64,000 nt of DNA from positions 49,723-113,722 of the forward strand of contig JAGACK010000014.1 in the NCBI GenBank assembly GCA_017614155.1, read 5' to 3'. Origin of the DNA: Lachnospiraceae bacterium (GTDB lineage: Bacteria; Bacillota; Clostridia; Lachnospirales; Lachnospiraceae). This document shows positions 34,281 through 42,998 of the stretch, in pieces (position 1 is the first letter of the stretch; the number at the start of each line of letters is the position of its first letter). A program made the position numbers and the translations under genes. The notes below the pieces were generated by a model. That model did not search any database. It was not told the DNA's origin and worked only from the letters and a program-made list of their open reading frames with translations.

Positions 34281-34624
34281 AGAAGCTAAAATACTCTCCA
34301 GATTATACCGAAAAAATGCGGGAACTAAAAAAGTATCTTGACTTCCAGTTTGGTGGAGATGTCAGGAAAAAGGTTATCAAAGAGATCGTCAGCCGTGTCC
34401 GGTCATTGCGTGAGCATGAGCAGACTGGTATTTCTGTTCGGGATATGTATGGCGTGGATACGGATTGCTTGTGTATCTTTGTAGCAAAGAACTATGTGTT
34501 TTACCGGATAGAACCGGATTGCATTTATGTTGTGAATATCTATAACGAACGCGAGGATTTCGTGATGGATTTGTTTGGCATAAAAACCACTTCTCAGGAA
34601 ACAGAGGATTTTTGGAATGAATAG
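34277..34624 (+). CDS. RelE/ParE-type toxin
   Basis: The 115-residue protein (KKLKYSPDYTEKMRELKKYL ... FYRIEPDCIYVVNIYNERED) has the RelE/ParE fold pattern, with the helix pair first and a beta sheet ending in NIYNER. It starts at TTG 34277 overlapping the antitoxin stop, so it depends on coupled translation. The target (ribosome-bound mRNA or gyrase) cannot be decided here. Confidence 0.88.
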   Translation: MKKLKYSPDYTEKMRELKKYLDFQFGGDVRKKVIKEIVSRVRSLREHEQTGISVRDMYGVDTDCLCIFVAKNYVFYRIEPDCIYVVNIYNEREDFVMDLFGIKTTSQETEDFWNE

Positions 34625-34659
34625 GAGACTGGGGAGACAGCGTACCCGTCTGTCTCCCC

Positions 34660-34690
34660 TTTGCGGATGAAGATCATATCCTTCAGTGCA
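34660..34690 (-). pseudogene. Fragment of the small beta-rich gene at 32023-32277
   Basis: About 30 bases (minus-strand ALKDMIFIRKG) match 32133-32165 (ALKDLIFIRKG). A degenerate REP-like copy precedes it. It runs into the end of the lipoprotein gene at 34683. Confidence 0.7.
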
Positions 34691-35195
34691 TGCGGGGCAT
34701 CACGCCGAAAACAGTCTGCCCCAGTGCCCAGTATGGAGTTTCAAGTATATCTCCCAGAAGTCCCGTCCACTCAGCTTCACCGTGTTCATCAAGAGCAATG
34801 CTCAAGAGTTCTTCGTCGCGGTTCAGGGTCCATCCGTCGCTTGCAAGCTTTGTGCCCTTAAGCAGGATGCTCACATTATCAAAACGCCTGTCGCTGTACT
34901 CGGTTTTGGGGTAGACCTTTATTTTCCATGCTCCGCCAAAGTTCTCTACTCTGTGCGCCTCGATGACAAAGATCTCTTTGGGGTCGTCCATTGTCAAAGG
35001 AACTCCGACAGCTTTATGACAGTACCTGCAGATTCCTCTGTCGTCAGTTTCATAGTGATTACAGTGCTCCTTTGTTTCTTTTGGTATTTCGTAAGGTGCA
35101 TCGGAAACCTCCCTGATGCTTTTTTCTTTTCCGCATCCTGCAAGAACACTTACCATCATCATACAAACTGCTGCATAAAGTCTTATCTTCCTCAT
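34683..35195 (-). CDS. Small lipoprotein with ECF-type promoter
   Basis: The 170-residue protein has a lipoprotein signal (SVLAGC, Cys21), a CNHYETDDRGICRYCHKAVG segment whose His/Cys pattern could bind zinc, and a C-terminal beta domain (AWKIKVYPKT ... DGWTLNRDEELLSI). GAGAGGTAG precedes the ATG. Its upstream region copies that of the lipoprotein at 33782, so both are probably targets of the sigma factor at 29846. The function is unknown. Confidence 0.78.
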   Translation of the reverse strand: MRKIRLYAAVCMMMVSVLAGCGKEKSIREVSDAPYEIPKETKEHCNHYETDDRGICRYCHKAVGVPLTMDDPKEIFVIEAHRVENFGGAWKIKVYPKTEYSDRRFDNVSILLKGTKLASDGWTLNRDEELLSIALDEHGEAEWTGLLGDILETPYWALGQTVFGVMPRMH

Positions 35196-35253
35196 TTTTT
35201 CTACCTCTCTTTCTTTGATACCCTGTTCCTGGAATTCAGGTTTTTTCGTCTTA

Positions 35254-35290
35254 CACTTATACAGAGCGGAGGGGTTTAAAAAAAGTTGCA
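35254..35290 (-). promoter_or_regulatory. ECF-type promoter of the small lipoprotein
   Basis: TGCAACT (35284-35290) and TGTATAAGTG (35254-35263) on the minus strand, separated by 20 bases exactly as at 33831-33867. The T-run upstream and the CGCTC before the -10 are also shared. Confidence 0.65.
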
Positions 35291-35336
35291 GAAAAACAAA
35301 AATTTTTTATTTGGTTGTTTTTTTATCGAAAATGGG

Positions 35337-35365
35337 TTGTGTCCTGCTGGAAAGCATGCCATAAT
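35337..35365 (+). promoter_or_regulatory. Promoter of the HTH-Uma2 gene
   Basis: TTGTGT (35337-35342), 17-base spacer, CATAAT (35360-35365), 38 bases upstream of the start codon. Confidence 0.6.
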
Positions 35366-35403
35366 ATAGCCATAAATGGTATTATTATGGAAAGGAGAGC
35401 GGC

Positions 35404-36207
35404 ATGACGATAGATGAAATGAAAAAGAGAAAGACAGAGATGGGCTTTACAAATGAGATGATCGCCGAGCTGTCGGGGGTACCGCTGGGTACCGTGCAAA
35501 AGATATTCTGCGGCAAGACGAGATCCCCGAGATATGACACGCTCCGGGCCCTGCAAAAAGTGCTCGCAGATGATGTTCTTGTGCTGTGCGAGCCGTCGGC
35601 GGCTTATAACAGGGTGAAGGCAAAGCCGCAGGATCCTGCAGATGAACGGGACGATGTGAAGACGCTGGCTGATTATCTGGCGCTTCCCGAGGGTACGAGG
35701 ATAGAGCTGATCGACGGGAAGTTTTACGATATGGCGGCGCCGACCACCATACATCAGGGTTTTGGTGGAGAGATTTTTACTATCCTGAAAAATCATGTGG
35801 CGGAAAATGGCGGAGAGTGTGTCCCGTTCATCGCTCCAACGGATGTCCAGCTTGACTGTGACGATAAAACCATGGTCCAGCCTGATGTGCTCGTGGTATG
35901 CGACAGAAAAAAGATCACAAAAGCAAGGATCGTTGGCGCACCTGATTTCATAGCGGAAGTATCATCTCCCAGCAACACGGGGATGGATATCTTCATCAAG
36001 AAGAACAAATACAAAAAGGCAGGGGTGAATGAATACTGGATCATCTTTCCCGAGTCAAAAGAGGTCATGGTCTATGACTTTGCAAAATCCGCCGAACCGT
36101 CATATTATACTTTTAACGATACGGTTCCGGTTGCCATCTGGGACGGGAAATGCAGCGTGGATTTCAGAAGCATCTACAAACGGATGGAATTCATGTATGA
36201 GCAGTGA
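35404..36207 (+). CDS. XRE HTH domain fused to Uma2-family nuclease
   Basis: The 267-residue protein has an N-terminal helix-turn-helix (residues 1-55; MIAELSGVPLGTVQKIFCGK) and a Uma2/DUF820 domain (about 80-265). The nuclease-type motifs are VQPDVLVVCD, PDFIAEVSSPS and NEYWIIFPE. It starts at ATG 35404 after GGAAAGGAGAG. The fusion suggests DNA-targeted or self-regulated nuclease activity. It is closely related over the Uma2 part to the protein at 4323-4874. Confidence 0.9.
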   Translation: MTIDEMKKRKTEMGFTNEMIAELSGVPLGTVQKIFCGKTRSPRYDTLRALQKVLADDVLVLCEPSAAYNRVKAKPQDPADERDDVKTLADYLALPEGTRIELIDGKFYDMAAPTTIHQGFGGEIFTILKNHVAENGGECVPFIAPTDVQLDCDDKTMVQPDVLVVCDRKKITKARIVGAPDFIAEVSSPSNTGMDIFIKKNKYKKAGVNEYWIIFPESKEVMVYDFAKSAEPSYYTFNDTVPVAIWDGKCSVDFRSIYKRMEFMYEQ

Positions 36208-36289
36208 GAGAAGTGAGACGAAGACCGTATCCCTGGCTTGACTTTATGTAAACTATATTTAATAACACAGAGAAGGAGAATAATAAAGG

Positions 36290-36991
36290 ATGAAAGAGAA
36301 CAGAAAAGTGATAAGCCTGATACTGACCGCGTTTATCGGAGTTTCCATGACGCTTGCAGGATGCGCCGAAAAGGAAGCGTCTGCAAATTATCTGGATGCT
36401 CACGGCATGCAGTTTACAAAGCCCGGGGATTTTACCTTTATCACGGCCATGCATGACGAGGAAAAGGATACGGGGGATATCGAGATAAAGGCTTTTGTGG
36501 TGGAACTTGGAGAAACCGGTGAACCGGAGGGCGAAGATCTTCCTGAGGGATTCAAACAGGTAAAAGCTGTTTTCAGATATGACCTTTCTGCATCCAATGG
36601 GGAGGCAGGAACTCTGATGGATGGTGTCTTTGACGGCTATAGCGGAGTTTCATTTGAGTTTGAGGACGGGGAGCCCAGGTACAACCAGCATGCAGATGTT
36701 GCGGATGTTCCGGAGGGCTACAACAGGATCACAGCAAACGGGAAAACCTATGACATAAAGCTTTGGGAAGATACGGAGGTAAATTATCCGGAAATGGTGA
36801 GAACCTTTGTGCTGACCTGTCCCAAGGATTATGACGGAGCCGTTTTCTATGTCGGATACGGTTCGATGGAGATTAAGGACAAATATGATAAGGTCGACAA
36901 GACAAAGGGCTTACTCACTATGGATGAATTGCCGTATTTTAAAAACGGACATGATTATTATCTCTTCAGCACAAAGACCCAGACAGAATAA
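36290..36991 (+). CDS. Lipoprotein of unknown function
   Basis: The 233-residue protein has a lipoprotein signal (MTLAGC, Cys25) and a single beta-rich domain with FKQVKAVFRYDLS, GVSFEFEDGEPRY and LTCPKDYDGAVFYVGYG. GAAGGAG precedes the ATG. The composition recalls DUF4352/DUF4429-like exported proteins but no firm match is claimed. It stands alone between the HTH-Uma2 gene and the nucleotidyltransferase pair. Confidence 0.7.
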   Translation: MKENRKVISLILTAFIGVSMTLAGCAEKEASANYLDAHGMQFTKPGDFTFITAMHDEEKDTGDIEIKAFVVELGETGEPEGEDLPEGFKQVKAVFRYDLSASNGEAGTLMDGVFDGYSGVSFEFEDGEPRYNQHADVADVPEGYNRITANGKTYDIKLWEDTEVNYPEMVRTFVLTCPKDYDGAVFYVGYGSMEIKDKYDKVDKTKGLLTMDELPYFKNGHDYYLFSTKTQTE

Positions 36992-37077
36992 AAAAGGTAA
37001 AAAAGAGTATTTTGACATCGCATTGGTTCCGGAATGGAAGCGGATGCCATCAAAGATCGGGTAGAGATGTGGTTGGA

Positions 37078-37106
37078 TTGACCAACATATTGTTGAGGTG
37101 TATAAT
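37078..37106 (+). promoter_or_regulatory. Strong sigma-A promoter of the nucleotidyltransferase pair
   Basis: TTGACC (37078-37083), 17-base spacer, TATAAT (37101-37106), 40 bases upstream of the first start codon. Confidence 0.8.
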
Positions 37107-37146
37107 TACCCTACAATGTTGCAAAATATTTTGCTGGAGTTTAGTA

Positions 37147-37797
37147 ATGAACAACTATATGGAAGAATACAATAAAACCGAAGAAGAACTCCGGTGTTTG
37201 CGTGAAAAACTTCATGATTATCCAAAGGGTAGTCTTCGCAAGCGGATAATAAAAGGCGGTGAATACTACTATCTCCAGTTCAGGGAGGGAAAGCGAGTTT
37301 GCTGTCAATATGTCCCCGTGAATGATGTTTGTGACCTGAAAGATTTGATCACTGAACGGAAAAAACTTGAGGAAAGAATCTCAGAAATGAAAGCAAGAGT
37401 GAATCGTTATGCAAAATTGCTTGGTGTACACAGGTCTTACCGCCCGGTAAAAAATGTGAACTATGAAGAATATACTTTGTTTATGTCAAAGGTTGCACAC
37501 GATTATAAAATGCTGGATCCTGAGACTTTTATTATCAAATACGATGTTACAAAATATCGCGGATTGAATAAAAGATATCTGGCTGGGTTTTTGGATCATG
37601 TTTTTGAAACGGATAAGCCAATAATGCGGAAAACAAATGATCTGGTTTTGGATCCATACACTTATCTGATGTATTACAAGTATGGTGACAAGAAGGTATT
37701 GGAAGAAGGATTAAAAAAAGCCATACCCGCTTTTTTGCGTCGGGGATTGCTTATTACCGAATTACAGGAGGCTGTGAGTGTCACACGAGGCAGCTGA
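37147..37797 (+). CDS. Unknown protein paired with a nucleotidyltransferase (possible antitoxin)
   Basis: The 216-residue protein (MNNYMEEYNKTEEELRC ...) has an N-terminal charged coil, a small domain KGGEYYYLQFREGKRVCCQY and another coil with MKARVNRYAKLLG. The same N-terminal layout occurs in the protein at 42999, which adds a nuclease-like C-terminus. ATG 37147 is chosen because it follows the promoter at normal distance. Its end overlaps the next gene by 20 bases. The gene order suggests the antitoxin-like member of an AbiE-type pair; this is inference. Confidence 0.65.
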   Translation: MNNYMEEYNKTEEELRCLREKLHDYPKGSLRKRIIKGGEYYYLQFREGKRVCCQYVPVNDVCDLKDLITERKKLEERISEMKARVNRYAKLLGVHRSYRPVKNVNYEEYTLFMSKVAHDYKMLDPETFIIKYDVTKYRGLNKRYLAGFLDHVFETDKPIMRKTNDLVLDPYTYLMYYKYGDKKVLEEGLKKAIPAFLRRGLLITELQEAVSVTRGS

Positions 37798-38335
37798 GGA
37801 ATATCTTTATAAAGAAAACATAAATCGGTATCTTGAGGCGCTTGCGATCACGATAATTGACAGAGGGATTGGTAAGCACAGGATACTTGTTGTTGGAGGA
37901 GCAGCAATGGCTCTGAAGTATTGTGATAACAGAGCGACGGTTGATATAGATATCTGTTTCCGTGAACAAAATGATCTTTATGAATGTTGTAAGCAGGTCG
38001 CAGATGAATATGATTTGCCATACGATTGGATCAATGCAGATGTGATGCATTCAGACTCATTTTCGTATGCCTTGTTTGATAATGCTAAAAGATACAGGAT
38101 TTTTGAGGGCGTTCTGGAAGTGTTTGTGGCTGATGATCTCGATCTTTACTGCATGAAGGTTGTTTCTTTTCGTCCAAAAGACATTCAGGATATGGAAGTA
38201 CTTGCAGATTCACTGAAAGAAGCAGGAATAACAAAAGAAACGGTTGTAGGAAACTTTACCAGACTCTATGGAAATGAATATCATTTAAGAAATGATGAGA
38301 GAAAGATTCGATTTATTGAAATGCAGTTACGATAG
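37778..38335 (+). CDS. AbiEii-like/DUF6036 nucleotidyltransferase
   Basis: The 185-residue protein has the nucleotidyltransferase motif VVGGAAMALKY ... ATVDIDICF, with GG and a DxD pair, as in AbiEii/MenT and DUF6036 proteins. Such enzymes act as toxins that modify tRNA or other targets. GTG 37778 follows AGGAGG by five bases, inside the end of the previous gene. Translational coupling with a partner matches a toxin-antitoxin or abortive-infection pair. Confidence 0.8.
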   Translation: MSHEAAEEYLYKENINRYLEALAITIIDRGIGKHRILVVGGAAMALKYCDNRATVDIDICFREQNDLYECCKQVADEYDLPYDWINADVMHSDSFSYALFDNAKRYRIFEGVLEVFVADDLDLYCMKVVSFRPKDIQDMEVLADSLKEAGITKETVVGNFTRLYGNEYHLRNDERKIRFIEMQLR

Positions 38336-38398
38336 ATTGCATAGATCTCGAGGTGAGAGAGTATATAGGTACCTTGGCAAAGAGAGAGGCAAAGCAGA

Positions 38399-38929
38399 AT
38401 GAGTAAAAGAAGAGTACGATTAGTTGCTGCACTAGTAGTTTTTTTATTCGTATTGGCGATTCTGTTAATAGTTGCTCATATTATGCTAAATAAGTACAGC
38501 GTCCCACAAAAAGAAGAACGGTTAAAAAATCTTGAGGAATGTCTGGGTATTGATGATCTGACAAATCTTCCGGATTCATATATTGCAAACGATATAGAAG
38601 CGGCACTTTCAAAATATACGAACTGGGATAACCTTTTTTTGTCGGAGAATTTTAAGAATAAATATAAAAACAGGAAGAATATACTGGAAAACGTGGAAAG
38701 GATTACAAGAGTTACCAGTGGTATCAGTTATATAAGCGGTGAGCCTGTTGTCATCATATTTGCTGAGAACAAGCGAAGTATTTTTGACAGGGATGAGTCA
38801 GATTGTAAAACAACAGAGTATTATTTTAAATACTTACTAAATGAAGAAGGTGAAATAGATGATTTGATATTGCTTGAAAAAAGAGATGTGTATACAATCA
38901 ACGGTGAGCCTGTCCGCAGTGAACAATAA
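38399..38929 (+). CDS. Single-pass membrane protein of unknown function
   Basis: The 176-residue protein has an N-terminal membrane helix (about 8-28) and an outside or cytoplasmic domain with NLEECLGIDDLTNLPDSYIA and GEPVVIIFAENKRSIFD. GAGAGAGG lies upstream. No family is recognised. It is AT-richer than the following hslO gene. Confidence 0.65.
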   Translation: MSKRRVRLVAALVVFLFVLAILLIVAHIMLNKYSVPQKEERLKNLEECLGIDDLTNLPDSYIANDIEAALSKYTNWDNLFLSENFKNKYKNRKNILENVERITRVTSGISYISGEPVVIIFAENKRSIFDRDESDCKTTEYYFKYLLNEEGEIDDLILLEKRDVYTINGEPVRSEQ

Positions 38930-38985
38930 AAAAATGTGAGATGGAAATGGGACAGAACGGCGTCTGATGAGTGCAAAGGAGGATC

Positions 38986-39858
38986 ATGCAGGATCATATA
39001 ATAAGAGCGTCGGCGGATGCCGGGCATGTCAGGGCATTTGCTGCATATACAAAAAAGGTTGTCGAGGATGCGCGTACTGCGCATAATACTTCGCCTGTGA
39101 TGACAGCGGCGCTTGGAAGGCTGCTGACTGCAGGAGCCATGATGGGCGCAATGATGAAGGGTGATGACCTGCTGACGCTGCAGATAAAATGCGACGGCGC
39201 AGCGGGAGGGCTTACCGTGACAGCGGATGCCGAAGGCCATGTGAAGGGATACTGCATGGAGCCGATGGTACTGATCCCCGCCAGACCCGATCACAAACTG
39301 GATGTGGCCGGGGCTCTTGGACCGGGATACCTTCGCGTGATAAAGGATATGGGGCTGAAGGAACCGTATATCGGTGAAACGCAGCTTGTTTCGGGAGAGA
39401 TAGCCGAGGATATCACTTATTATTATGCGCAGAGCGAGCAGACACCGTCTGCCGTGGGACTCGGGGTCCTCATGAGCAGGGACAACACGGTCGCCGAGGC
39501 CGGAGGCTTCATTGTCCAGCTGATGCCGGATGCTTCGGAGGAAACCGTGGCGAAGCTTGAAAAGAACCTGCAAAATGTGAAGTCCGTGACGGATGTCTAT
39601 AAGGATGGAAAGACTACGGAGGATCTGCTTTCGATCCTGCTTGAGGGGCTGGATATGCAGCTTCTTGATAAAAGCGATGTGTCCTTCAGATGCGACTGCT
39701 CGGCTGCAAAGATCGAGGCGGCTCTCATCAGCATCGGGAAAAAGGATCTTTTAAGTCTCATCGATGAAGGAAAGGAAGTCGAGATGGGCTGCAGTTTCTG
39801 TGGCAGGAAATATATCATCTCGCAGGAAAAACTAAAAGAACTGTACAGCGAAGCATGA
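38986..39858 (+). CDS. hslO: Hsp33 redox-regulated chaperone
   Basis: The 290-residue protein matches Hsp33 throughout: RASADAGHVRAFAAYT at the start, TSPVMTAALGRLLTAGAMMG, the substrate-binding core, and the zinc redox switch CDC (about 235-237) and CSFC (268-271). It holds unfolded proteins during oxidative stress once the cysteines oxidise and release zinc. ATG 38986 follows AAGGAGG. It lies next to nadE and maf, typical housekeeping neighbours. Confidence 0.96.
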   Translation: MQDHIIRASADAGHVRAFAAYTKKVVEDARTAHNTSPVMTAALGRLLTAGAMMGAMMKGDDLLTLQIKCDGAAGGLTVTADAEGHVKGYCMEPMVLIPARPDHKLDVAGALGPGYLRVIKDMGLKEPYIGETQLVSGEIAEDITYYYAQSEQTPSAVGLGVLMSRDNTVAEAGGFIVQLMPDASEETVAKLEKNLQNVKSVTDVYKDGKTTEDLLSILLEGLDMQLLDKSDVSFRCDCSAAKIEAALISIGKKDLLSLIDEGKEVEMGCSFCGRKYIISQEKLKELYSEA

Positions 39859-39878
39859 TGGATTAACAGGGAGACAGG

Positions 39879-39979
39879 GGAGACAGGGGGACGGTCCTAT
39901 TGTCTCCTTTACCCGAAATTTTACTGGAGGTATTCAGCTGTTTGAGAAAAGGAGACAATAGGACCGTCCCCCTGTCTCC
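39879..39979. repeat. Facing pair of REP-like palindromes
   Basis: Copies at 39879-39907 and 39951-39979 are perfect reverse complements over all 29 bases. Both carry the same variant (TCCTATTGTC), so they co-vary. The pair fills the hslO-nadE gap and could form a large hairpin. Confidence 0.85.
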
Positions 39980-40011
39980 ATGTCTCTCAAGCAGATTTAT
40001 CAGGAGAGAAC

Positions 40012-41937
40012 ATGAAAGACGGTTTTGTTAAAGTGGCGGCGGTAACGCCAAGGATAAGGGTTGCTGACCCTGAGTACAATGCAGGACAGATCACGGAACA
40101 GATCGAGCTTGCTGCAAGCGAAGGAGCAAAGATCATAGTGTTTCCGGAACTGTCGCTTTCCGGCTATACCTGCGGGGATCTTTTCCTGCACGATACGCTG
40201 ATAAACGAATGCAGGGTGCAGCTGAAAAACATAGCGGATGCAACGACGGCATACGACAGCCTGATCTTTGTCGGGCTTCCCTACAGTTACGGCGGCAAGC
40301 TCTACAATGTCGCTGCCTGTCTGCACAGGGGGCTGGTCCTTGGCCTGATCCCAAAGACTAACCTGCCAAATTACAGCGAATTCTATGAAGAAAGGCATTT
40401 CACGCCGGGCTTTACAGAGCCTGTATTTACCGATTTCTTCGGTCTTGACATACCCTTCGGTACGGACATCATATTTGAGAACGGAAAGAGCGACGAAAGG
40501 ATCAAAGTTGCCTGTGAGATCTGTGAGGATCTGTGGGTGGCTGATGCTCCTTCCGTACGGCATATCGAGGCCGGAGCAGACATCATAGTAAATCTGTCCG
40601 CAAGCGACATGCTCGTTGGAAAGGGCGACTACAGGGAAAGGCTCATCGTGAACGCTTCGGCCAGATACAGCGCTGCTTATATCTACGCAAATGCAGGAGA
40701 GGGTGAGAGCACCCAGGATCTGGTATTTGCGGGACATGATATCATTGCCGAGAACGGCATAAAGCTTGCGGAACTGCAGCCTTTTGAAACAGGATATATC
40801 ACTGCTGACATTGACATCGACAGGCTGGCATCGGAAAGATCACGCATGAACACCTTTCTGTCGGAAGACGACCCGGACTATGTATATGTGCCCTTCCTCA
40901 TTGACGAGACCAGGATGAGGCTTGACAGGGATTTCCCGAAGCTCCCCTTCGTTCCGTCGGACCTTTTTGAAAGGGAAAAACGATGTGAGGAGATATTCAA
41001 TATCCAGGCCTTCGGCCTCAAAAAAAGACTGGAGCATACAGGCGTAAAGGATGTGGTGATCGGGCTTTCCGGAGGCCTTGATTCCACGCTTGCGCTTCTG
41101 GTGGCAGTCAGGACCTTCAAACTCCTGAAGCTTCCGATGAACGGTATACATACTGTAACGATGCCCTGCTTCGGAACTACCGACAGGACGCGCAGCAATG
41201 CCGTTAAACTGGCGGAAGCGCTTGGCACCGATCTTTCGATCATAGATATAAAGAATGCCGTACGGGTTCACATGGAAGACATCGGACAGAGCGAGGATGT
41301 GCATGATGTGACCTACGAAAACTGCCAGGCACGCGAGCGGACACAGGTCCTCATGGATCTGGCAAACATGAAGAATGCCCTTGTCGTCGGTACCGGCGAC
41401 ATGTCTGAGCTGGCGCTTGGCTGGGCGACCTACAACGGCGATCACATGTCCATGTATGATGTGAACGCGGGTGTTCCAAAGACCCTGGTGCGTCATCTGG
41501 TAAAATATGTGGAAGATAATGCAGGAGGCGAAGGAAAAAGCGATGTCGCCGATATCCTCGATGATATCCTGAATACACCGGTCAGCCCTGAGCTGCTGCC
41601 TGCGCATGACGGCAGGATATCGCAGAAGACCGAGGAGATCGTGGGCCCCTACGAGCTTCACGACTTCTTCCTTTATTATTTCCTGCGTTTCGGGATGCCG
41701 CCGAAAAAGATATTCGTAATGGCTGTCAGGGCGTTTGAGGGTGTCTACGACAGGGAGACCGTGAAAAAATGGCTGCGGGTTTTTATTAGGCGCTTCTTTG
41801 CACAGCAGTTCAAGCGCTCCTGTCTGCCTGACGGTCCGAAGGTCGGCTCCGTGGGCATCTCGCCGAGAGGCGACTTAAGGATGCCGAGCGATGCCGCCGT
41901 GTCACTGTGGTTAAAGGAGATGGAAGAGATTGGCTGA
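40012..41937 (+). CDS. nadE: Glutamine-dependent NAD+ synthetase
   Basis: The 641-residue protein has an N-terminal nitrilase-type glutaminase domain (IIVFPELSLSGYTCGD with Glu; catalytic-type Cys in KVACEICEDLW) and a C-terminal ATP-dependent synthetase with P-loop GLSGGLDST (about 350-358) and GTGDMSELALGW. It makes NAD from deamido-NAD, ATP and glutamine in the cytoplasm. The length is typical of the long glutamine-using form. It overlaps maf by eight bases. Confidence 0.97.
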   Translation: MKDGFVKVAAVTPRIRVADPEYNAGQITEQIELAASEGAKIIVFPELSLSGYTCGDLFLHDTLINECRVQLKNIADATTAYDSLIFVGLPYSYGGKLYNVAACLHRGLVLGLIPKTNLPNYSEFYEERHFTPGFTEPVFTDFFGLDIPFGTDIIFENGKSDERIKVACEICEDLWVADAPSVRHIEAGADIIVNLSASDMLVGKGDYRERLIVNASARYSAAYIYANAGEGESTQDLVFAGHDIIAENGIKLAELQPFETGYITADIDIDRLASERSRMNTFLSEDDPDYVYVPFLIDETRMRLDRDFPKLPFVPSDLFEREKRCEEIFNIQAFGLKKRLEHTGVKDVVIGLSGGLDSTLALLVAVRTFKLLKLPMNGIHTVTMPCFGTTDRTRSNAVKLAEALGTDLSIIDIKNAVRVHMEDIGQSEDVHDVTYENCQARERTQVLMDLANMKNALVVGTGDMSELALGWATYNGDHMSMYDVNAGVPKTLVRHLVKYVEDNAGGEGKSDVADILDDILNTPVSPELLPAHDGRISQKTEEIVGPYELHDFFLYYFLRFGMPPKKIFVMAVRAFEGVYDRETVKKWLRVFIRRFFAQQFKRSCLPDGPKVGSVGISPRGDLRMPSDAAVSLWLKEMEEIG

Positions 41938-42511
41938 ATACATACTTGCTTCCGCTTCGCCGAGGCGGCTGGAGCTTTTGAGGCAGATCGGCATGGAACC
42001 ATGGGTGGTTCCTTCCGAATGCGATGAAAATGTCGAGGGGCTTTCCGATCCGGAAGAGATCGTAAAGGAACTTTCCAAAAGAAAGGCGCAGAGCGTGTAC
42101 GAGGGGCTTCCGGCAAAAGCAGGCACTGTCGTGATCGGAGCCGATACCCTCGTGTACTGCAAAGGAGAGATCCTCGGGAAACCGCAGGATGAGAAGGATG
42201 CCGACCGGATGCTGCATCTGATCGCTGACGGCACCCACTCGGTCACTACCGGTGTCACCATAATACAGACCGATCGCTCTGGTTTACATAATCAAATCAA
42301 AACCTTTTCGGAGACCTCGCAGGTAACCGTTTATCCGATAAGCGACAGAGAGATCGAAGAATACATATGGACAGGCGAACCCATGGACAAGGCCGGTGCT
42401 TACGCGATCCAGGGCCTGTTCTCGAAATTCATCAAGGGCATCGTCGGTGATTATACGAACATCGTCGGTCTGCCTGTGGGACGGCTGTACAGCGAGCTGA
42501 AGAGGATGTGA
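41930..42511 (+). CDS. maf: Maf-family nucleotide pyrophosphatase
   Basis: The 193-residue protein has the Maf motifs LASASPRRLELLRQIG, CDENV, IGADTLVYC and AGAYAIQGLFSKFI. Maf proteins hydrolyse dTTP/UTP or modified nucleotides and are linked to cell division. It starts at TTG 41930 overlapping nadE, so the two are co-translated. The 74-bp hairpin array follows its stop by 31 bases. Confidence 0.95.
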   Translation: MAEYILASASPRRLELLRQIGMEPWVVPSECDENVEGLSDPEEIVKELSKRKAQSVYEGLPAKAGTVVIGADTLVYCKGEILGKPQDEKDADRMLHLIADGTHSVTTGVTIIQTDRSGLHNQIKTFSETSQVTVYPISDREIEEYIWTGEPMDKAGAYAIQGLFSKFIKGIVGDYTNIVGLPVGRLYSELKRM

Positions 42512-42542
42512 TCCGGCGCTCTGACATCTTTTGAACATCCCG

Positions 42543-42986
42543 GGGGATCGGAAATTCCCCAAAATCTGAAAATCGATCCCCAAATGCAGCTTTTACAAGG
42601 CTGACTACATCGAAAAGGGGATCGGAAATCCCCCAAAATCTGAAAATCGATCCCCAAAGACAGTCGGAACGGGACTGAACATATCGAAAAGGGGATCGGA
42701 AATCCCCCAAAATCCAAAAATCGATCCCCAAAGGCGGCCGAAATAAGGCTGACTACATCGAAAAGGGGATCGGAAATCCCCCAAAATCTAAAAATCGATC
42801 CCCAAAGGCGGCCGAAATAAGGCTGACTACATCGAAAAGGGGATCGGAAATCCCTCAAAAACCAAAAATCGATCCCCAAAGGCGGCCGAAATAAGGCTGA
42901 CTACATCGAAAAGGGGATCGGACCCCCCAAAAAATCTAAAAATCGATCCCAAAAAGCCGGTCAAAGCAGGACCGGTCACATCAGAA
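42543..42986 (+). repeat. Array of six 74-bp hairpin repeats
   Basis: Units start at 42543, 42617, 42691, 42765, 42839 and 42913, exactly 74 bases apart. Each has GGGGATCG and CGATCCCC arms (8-bp stem; the last arm is CGATCCC) about 23 bases apart, then a 35-base linker ending CATCGAAAA. Linkers are nearly identical in copies 3-5, so this is not CRISPR. The last unit ends 12 bases before the next start codon and leads into its ribosome site. Confidence 0.92.
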
Positions 42987-42998
42987 AGGAGAAATCAA

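Noticed and set aside
34686-35279. 197-codon plus-strand frame
   Set aside because: It is the shadow of the minus-strand lipoprotein, which has a proper signal peptide and promoter.
42543-42986. CRISPR array
   Set aside because: The repeats have an exact period, but the between-repeat sequences are copies of each other rather than unique spacers, and no cas genes are present.
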